From JBHICC01 sp046759385 (GTDB lineage: Bacteria > Pseudomonadota > Gammaproteobacteria > Acidiferrobacterales > SPGG2): a DNA stretch of 27,762 bases. The stretch lies in contig JBHICC010000038.1 of the NCBI GenBank assembly GCA_046759385.1, positions 1-27,762 of the forward strand. The letters are read 5' to 3'. The position numbers were made by a program, and so were the translations under genes. The stretch's first letter is position 1. Each line of letters begins with the position of its first letter. The notes beneath the pieces were generated by a model that worked only from the letters and a program-made list of their open reading frames with translations, was not told where the DNA came from and did no database searches. This document shows, one piece after another, positions 23,926 through 27,762 of this stretch.

Positions 23926-25650
23926 CTAATACGCGCCCTGCACGCGGAAGAACCAACCCTTGGAAGAAAAGTCGTTAGTTGAGAACTCGTCGTCCGAGAA
24001 GTCGGTATCGTTGTAGCCAATGCCCAGGCGCAAGTGCTTGATCGGTCGCCACATGAACTCAAGTAGCCACCCTTGGTTTCGATCGCCCGAGTTTCGCTCG
24101 GACAAGATGCGGTACTCGCCACCGAGCCAGAACTTCTTATAGAACTTGTAGTTGAATCGCTGAATCGTCAGCAACGACTCGGTCTCCACCGGCGCGAACC
24201 CTGGCTCCGTTTCCTCGTGTACCTTGAACGCCTGCTTACCTACCCACTCGACTTTCGGATTGATCTGATACGACCACTCTGCCGATAACACGTCTGTCTT
24301 CGAGGTCGTGTCATCCGCCTGGCTCTGGAACAGTGTCGGCGCGTCGCTCAATGTGGTGTAGCGGAACAATGCGTTGAATCGGTCGTGCGCGACTGGCCGG
24401 TAGGCAAGGCCCACACTGAGCTCATCGAAGTCGGCTTCCTGGCTGCTCAGACTGCTGTCCTTGGTATAGCTGTAACGATACGTCGTTAAGAAGGTGAGAT
24501 CTGGGTTCAGCAGTAGCTCTAGACGATTGGTCGTCAAGAACTGCTCCAGATCACGCCCGCCTTCCTCAGTGCGTATCTCGTTGCGGGTGGAGACCTTGAT
24601 CCCCTTGCCGTTGTCATAGCTGATGCCGGCGGCGATAGCGTATCGGGTCGTCGCCAACGGTGCCGTATCAAGCACGCTACGTTCGCCTAGTAATAGGAAC
24701 GTCAGCCCGGTGGCGACATCCCACTGTCTGCGCAGACCGATCAAAGACTGGTTGCTTCGCTGCCCGTTCGAGAAATCCCATTGATATTCAGTATAGAGCG
24801 TCCCCTTCTCACTGATGTCGCTCTCCGTGCCGAGCACAGTCACCGTCGAGCGGCCGCTGCTGATGTCGTCAACGAGACGCTCAGTCAGATAGATGCGGTG
24901 CTTGCCTTGGTCGTAGGTCAAGCCGATCTGTGCGGATTCGCCACGACTACCATCGGTGACGTTCGCTTGTAACGACAGCTTGTCGCCGAGCTTGTAGTCG
25001 ATGCCCAAGGTGGTCTGGTCGTTCGTTGGGCCATCGATGGTCTGCTGATGCTCAGCGTACGCATCCACTTTGTCGGAGAACTTCCCGTCCGCACGCACAG
25101 CGGCGGTGGACGAATCAGTCTCGATCCCGGCACTGTCGGTCTCGTTTGAATCCTGGACCTCAGCACGCAGCTTCCAGCGCTTGCGGCTATGCTCCCACTG
25201 AACCGTTGTCTCATTCTTCTCGGCTATGCTGCTCAGGTCTTCCTGCCGGTCATGGCGGCCGCGGAGAATATCCTTTTCACTGACCTGGGCGCGGAAGTTG
25301 ACACCGGTCTTCTGCGTGCCTTGCTCGGACTGCGTCGTCGACGACGAGAAACCCGGGTCCTGACGTCTCACATAAGCGCCCACGCGCACCTTGTCGGGCT
25401 TGTCGACCCACTCTCCGACGTCGAGCTCAGCAGCGATCTTGTAAGCATCGCCCTCTTCAGTGCCGGTCGTCGCGATCGGACTATACGTGAAGCCGCCGTC
25501 GTTACTCACAAACGTGGTAGAGTCGGTGCCCTTGCTCTCTGCAACTTCGGCGACGATGCGGCTGTTCTTGCCGAAGCGGAACTCGGCGTCGACGCCGGAC
25601 AGCTCGTAGTCGCTTGAAAGCTGATTGTCCTTGACGTAGGTCGCGCCCAC
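23926..25650 (-). CDS. Outer-membrane beta-barrel region, 3' part of a frameshifted large gene
   Basis: This frame is open from a GTG at 25650 but almost certainly continues the upstream gene: translating past the GTG on the 5' side gives YGDHVGVGATYVKDN, which would follow directly on the DAFEQNTAGG of the other frame if one base were restored near 25668. The 574 residues are rich in short alternating polar/hydrophobic strands separated by charged turns (for example SLQANVTDGSRGESAQIGLT, LSVGLAYRPVAHDRFNALFR and ERNSGDRNQGWLLEFMWRPI), have no membrane helix or signal peptide, and end in RVQGAY with a terminal aromatic residue, as do proteins inserted by the BAM machinery. I read it as a long beta-barrel. 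A separate gene is unlikely because it would lack an export signal. The FecR-like gene starts 14 bases on. Confidence 0.8.
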   Translation of the reverse strand: MGATYVKDNQLSSDYELSGVDAEFRFGKNSRIVAEVAESKGTDSTTFVSNDGGFTYSPIATTGTEEGDAYKIAAELDVGEWVDKPDKVRVGAYVRRQDPGFSSSTTQSEQGTQKTGVNFRAQVSEKDILRGRHDRQEDLSSIAEKNETTVQWEHSRKRWKLRAEVQDSNETDSAGIETDSSTAAVRADGKFSDKVDAYAEHQQTIDGPTNDQTTLGIDYKLGDKLSLQANVTDGSRGESAQIGLTYDQGKHRIYLTERLVDDISSGRSTVTVLGTESDISEKGTLYTEYQWDFSNGQRSNQSLIGLRRQWDVATGLTFLLLGERSVLDTAPLATTRYAIAAGISYDNGKGIKVSTRNEIRTEEGGRDLEQFLTTNRLELLLNPDLTFLTTYRYSYTKDSSLSSQEADFDELSVGLAYRPVAHDRFNALFRYTTLSDAPTLFQSQADDTTSKTDVLSAEWSYQINPKVEWVGKQAFKVHEETEPGFAPVETESLLTIQRFNYKFYKKFWLGGEYRILSERNSGDRNQGWLLEFMWRPIKHLRLGIGYNDTDFSDDEFSTNDFSSKGWFFRVQGAY

Positions 25651-27762
25651 ACCAACGTGATCACCGTACCGCCGGCGGTGTTTTGCTCGAAGGCGTCTAG
25701 GCGTGCCTCGTAATCGATCTGAATAGATACCGGATTACCTTGGAGAAGATCCTCGTTGATTAAACGATCATCGGCCTGCACACTGGAAATCGGCCGGCTA
25801 AAAATGAGACGGCCCTCGTCATACTTGATCGTGTAGTCTACATTCTGCTGCTGTGGCGTGCGGCTCAACTGAAGACCGGTGTCCTTATCACGGACAATAA
25901 TGGCCACTTGCTCGCTGCCTTCGATCACTTCGCGCTGGCTCAGGTAGTACAGTGAGCCACCCGTGGCACGTAACTCATCGCGCACGCTCGCTTGTCGTGT
26001 TTCGGCGACAAACGCGTCGGCTTTGGTCCTTGGATTGCCATACTTCGTCTGTTTCTCAGACTGGTACACGAAGTGCCCGCCAAACAGTGTGCGCTGATAC
26101 GTGGCGAGTTCCGTATCTGAGAAGTTGACTAGATAGTTACCCACCAGCGCGTGGAGCTCGTTGCTGTCGAGCGCCAGGTAGAACTTACCCTGACTCTCGG
26201 CGTCGTAAACGATCGTGCTTGAGTCACCATAGACCGGGTAGAACTTGTCCGGATCGAGGTTCGTCAGCAGGCGATCGTTTTCTTTCTCGTCCAGATCGTC
26301 GAACAGCTCGTCGAACTCCTTGCGACCGCTGTCGAACGCCGATGTAATCAGATACTTGCCCTTGATCGTACCCTTCAGGTAGAAGGCCAACCGGCCCTCG
26401 GAGATGCTTTCGGAAGCCTCGGTCATTCCCCCACCTTGCAGGAAGCCTTTGCCCTCGAGCTTCGTGAACTGGCCGTCGGCGAAGGCGAGCAAGAACAAGC
26501 CCTCCTTGCGCACGACCACACGCTCGATCTTGCCCTTGTGTCCTTCAGGATCGGTGACTTCGATCATGAGCTGGCTCGCGCCAACGGGCAGCTTCACGCT
26601 CGCCAGGAACTTACCATCGGGCTTCACCGCCACCGGCTGGCCGTTGATGCTCACGGTATTGCCCGGATCGGTTTCGCCAGGAATGAACAGTCGGTCGGTC
26701 TTCAGCGGCACGCCGCGTGGCGGCAGCTTCACCGTCAAATTCGGAACCGGCTCACGCGCCATTAGCGGGCCGTTTTCATCGCCGTCGCTGACGCTGACGC
26801 GTAGGTTCGCAATGCGCATGTAGCCGGCCGGATTGCGCACGATCAATCCGAAGGTATTCGTGCCCTCATTGAGCGCGACCTTGGTGACGAAGAAGCCGTG
26901 TGAGTCGATCTCGACCGGTTGCCCATCGATCTCGATCACATTATCCGGTGCCGTGCGCCCGGCGAGTGTGTAGGTTATCGTGACTTCGTCGGCGGAATCC
27001 GTGTTCTCCTGGCCGAGACCTACCTCATCGCGAGCGGTCTTGTCATCTGCGGGCACCACTTCTTTCTGCAGCTGCAAGAGCTCGACCTTCGGCAGCGGCA
27101 CCGAACCGCTCACCAAGCCGCCGCGGGAATCACCGACCTCGATGTCAACGCGATCCTGGGCGGACACCTCGGTGTCGAAGCGACTGTCTGTCTTCATGCT
27201 TTGCGCTTCCTCGTCGATTCTGACCTGTGCATCGTCGCCCTGGTAGCGGTCATGAACCTTGGCTTTCTCGACCTTAGTCAGCTTGCTGCTGATCTCGACG
27301 CGACGGTTGATCTCACGTCCTTCCTCGCTCTGGTTGCTGGCAATCGGTTTTGCTTCGCCGAACCAGCGTACGACGAATTGCTCAGGCGGCAGTTTCTGAA
27401 CCCGAATTAGATAATTCATTGCCGCCATCGCGCGCCGTTTCGACAAGTCGACGTTGTACTCGTCTGTGCCGACCCAGTCCGTATGACCCTCGACCACGAT
27501 CTTCTCGTTGGGGAACTGACGGATCACCTTGGCGGTGTCCTTAAGCATCTTGATGGCACGCGCTGTCAACCGATCCGAGCCGCTTTCGAACGCGCCACCG
27601 CTAAGATTCAGTGACACCGCCGTGGCCCGATTCACGCCGAGAAGCTGACGTTCGCTTCTGGACTGTGTGCCGTCCGTGAACTCGACCTCGAGCTGATACT
27701 GATAGATTGCACCCGGGCTTAAGAGCCGGCCGGACTTATTCAGTCCGTTCCACGGGATCGTC
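25506..27762 (-). CDS. Large outer-membrane protein with internal OmpA-like domain and Ig modules, 5' part (partial, frameshifted)
   Basis: The frame is open to the right edge, so the true start and signal peptide are outside; the GTG at 27635 is internal. The edge segment reads TIPWNGLNKSGRLLSPGAIY, a FlgD/CARDB-like Ig end. Counting from 27635, residues 5-118 are an OmpA-like peptidoglycan-binding domain (GHTDWVGTDEYNVDLSKRRA at 50-69, NRRVEI at 110-115). A charged linker follows, then two Ig-like modules (about 215-283 and 300-376; the second has PGETDPGNTVSINGQPVAVK). From about 378 the sequence turns into barrel-like strands, with the striking FYPVYGDSSTIVYDAESQGK at 465-484. The true frame ends near residue 656 (25668); the residues after it to the stop at 25506 are out of frame and low-complexity. 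Together with the 3' part this is one protein of more than 1270 residues. First gene seen of the four-gene unit. Confidence 0.82.
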   Translation of the reverse strand, partial: TIPWNGLNKSGRLLSPGAIYQYQLEVEFTDGTQSRSERQLLGVNRATAVSLNLSGGAFESGSDRLTARAIKMLKDTAKVIRQFPNEKIVVEGHTDWVGTDEYNVDLSKRRAMAAMNYLIRVQKLPPEQFVVRWFGEAKPIASNQSEEGREINRRVEISSKLTKVEKAKVHDRYQGDDAQVRIDEEAQSMKTDSRFDTEVSAQDRVDIEVGDSRGGLVSGSVPLPKVELLQLQKEVVPADDKTARDEVGLGQENTDSADEVTITYTLAGRTAPDNVIEIDGQPVEIDSHGFFVTKVALNEGTNTFGLIVRNPAGYMRIANLRVSVSDGDENGPLMAREPVPNLTVKLPPRGVPLKTDRLFIPGETDPGNTVSINGQPVAVKPDGKFLASVKLPVGASQLMIEVTDPEGHKGKIERVVVRKEGLFLLAFADGQFTKLEGKGFLQGGGMTEASESISEGRLAFYLKGTIKGKYLITSAFDSGRKEFDELFDDLDEKENDRLLTNLDPDKFYPVYGDSSTIVYDAESQGKFYLALDSNELHALVGNYLVNFSDTELATYQRTLFGGHFVYQSEKQTKYGNPRTKADAFVAETRQASVRDELRATGGSLYYLSQREVIEGSEQVAIIVRDKDTGLQLSRTPQQQNVDYTIKYDEGRLIFSRPISSVQADDRLINEDLLQGNPVSIQIDYEARLDAFEQNTAGGTVITLVWARPTSRTISFQATTSCPASTPSSASARTAASSPKLQRARAPTLPRL

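Noticed and set aside
24781..25617. Several plus-strand open frames opposite the barrel region
   Set aside because: They are shadows of the minus-strand coding sequence, short, without ribosome binding sites or recognisable domains.
23926..25650. The 3' half as an independent outer-membrane gene starting at GTG 25650
   Set aside because: It has no signal peptide, and the reading continues upstream with sensible residues (YGDHVG) that fit directly on the other frame.
25640..25690. Programmed -1 ribosomal frameshift joining the two halves of the outer-membrane gene
   Set aside because: There is no slippery heptamer of the X XXY YYZ type at the junction and no obvious downstream stem or pseudoknot; a sequencing error or mutation is simpler.

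Overview
The window is chromosomal DNA from a proteobacterium, most likely a gammaproteobacterium. The gene order tuf-rpsJ...rplQ is the bacterial str/S10/spc/alpha order. The proteins have lengths and signature blocks close to Escherichia coli: the 101-residue cysteine-free S14, L5, S8, L15, SecY and alpha. A yajR-type transporter with a C-terminal YAM domain between uvrA and ssb also fits. An E. coli-like enteric is ruled out by the zinc-binding form of S4. I cannot name a genus.

Region 1 (1-13923, plus strand) holds the last codons of tuf and then 28 complete genes: the S10 operon (rpsJ to rpsQ), the spc operon (rplN to rpmJ) and the alpha operon (rpsM to rplQ). Genes overlap by 1-14 bases or are separated by a few bases. 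A strong sigma70-like promoter lies between rpmJ and rpsM, and a clear Rho-independent terminator follows rplQ. Between tuf and rpsJ is a small repeat element made of degenerate 7-base units in two opposing arms. L17 carries an unusual 70-residue lysine/alanine-rich tail.

Region 2 (about 14000-19681) holds a SAM hydroxide adenosyltransferase (DUF62 family) whose 3' end overlaps uvrA tail to tail, uvrA on the minus strand, the divergent MFS transporter yajR, and ssb with its own promoter.

Region 3 (19698-27762, minus strand) is the accessory part. It is a tightly packed four-gene unit, read from the right edge leftwards: a very large outer-membrane protein (internal OmpA-like peptidoglycan-binding domain, two Ig-like modules, then a long beta-barrel-like region; the 5' end lies outside the window), a single-pass inner-membrane FecR/Ig-domain protein, a membrane sensor histidine kinase, and a response regulator with a GGEEF diguanylate cyclase output. 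I infer a pathway from envelope or cell-surface sensing to cyclic di-GMP. The outer-membrane gene is split by a one-base frameshift near 25668, which is either a sequencing error or a real lesion.

No tRNA, rRNA, CRISPR array, insertion sequence or prophage was seen. No gene-free stretch exceeds 300 bases; the longest gaps (about 100-140 bases) lie at 10772-10876, 13876-14010, 17606-17743 and 19097-19219.
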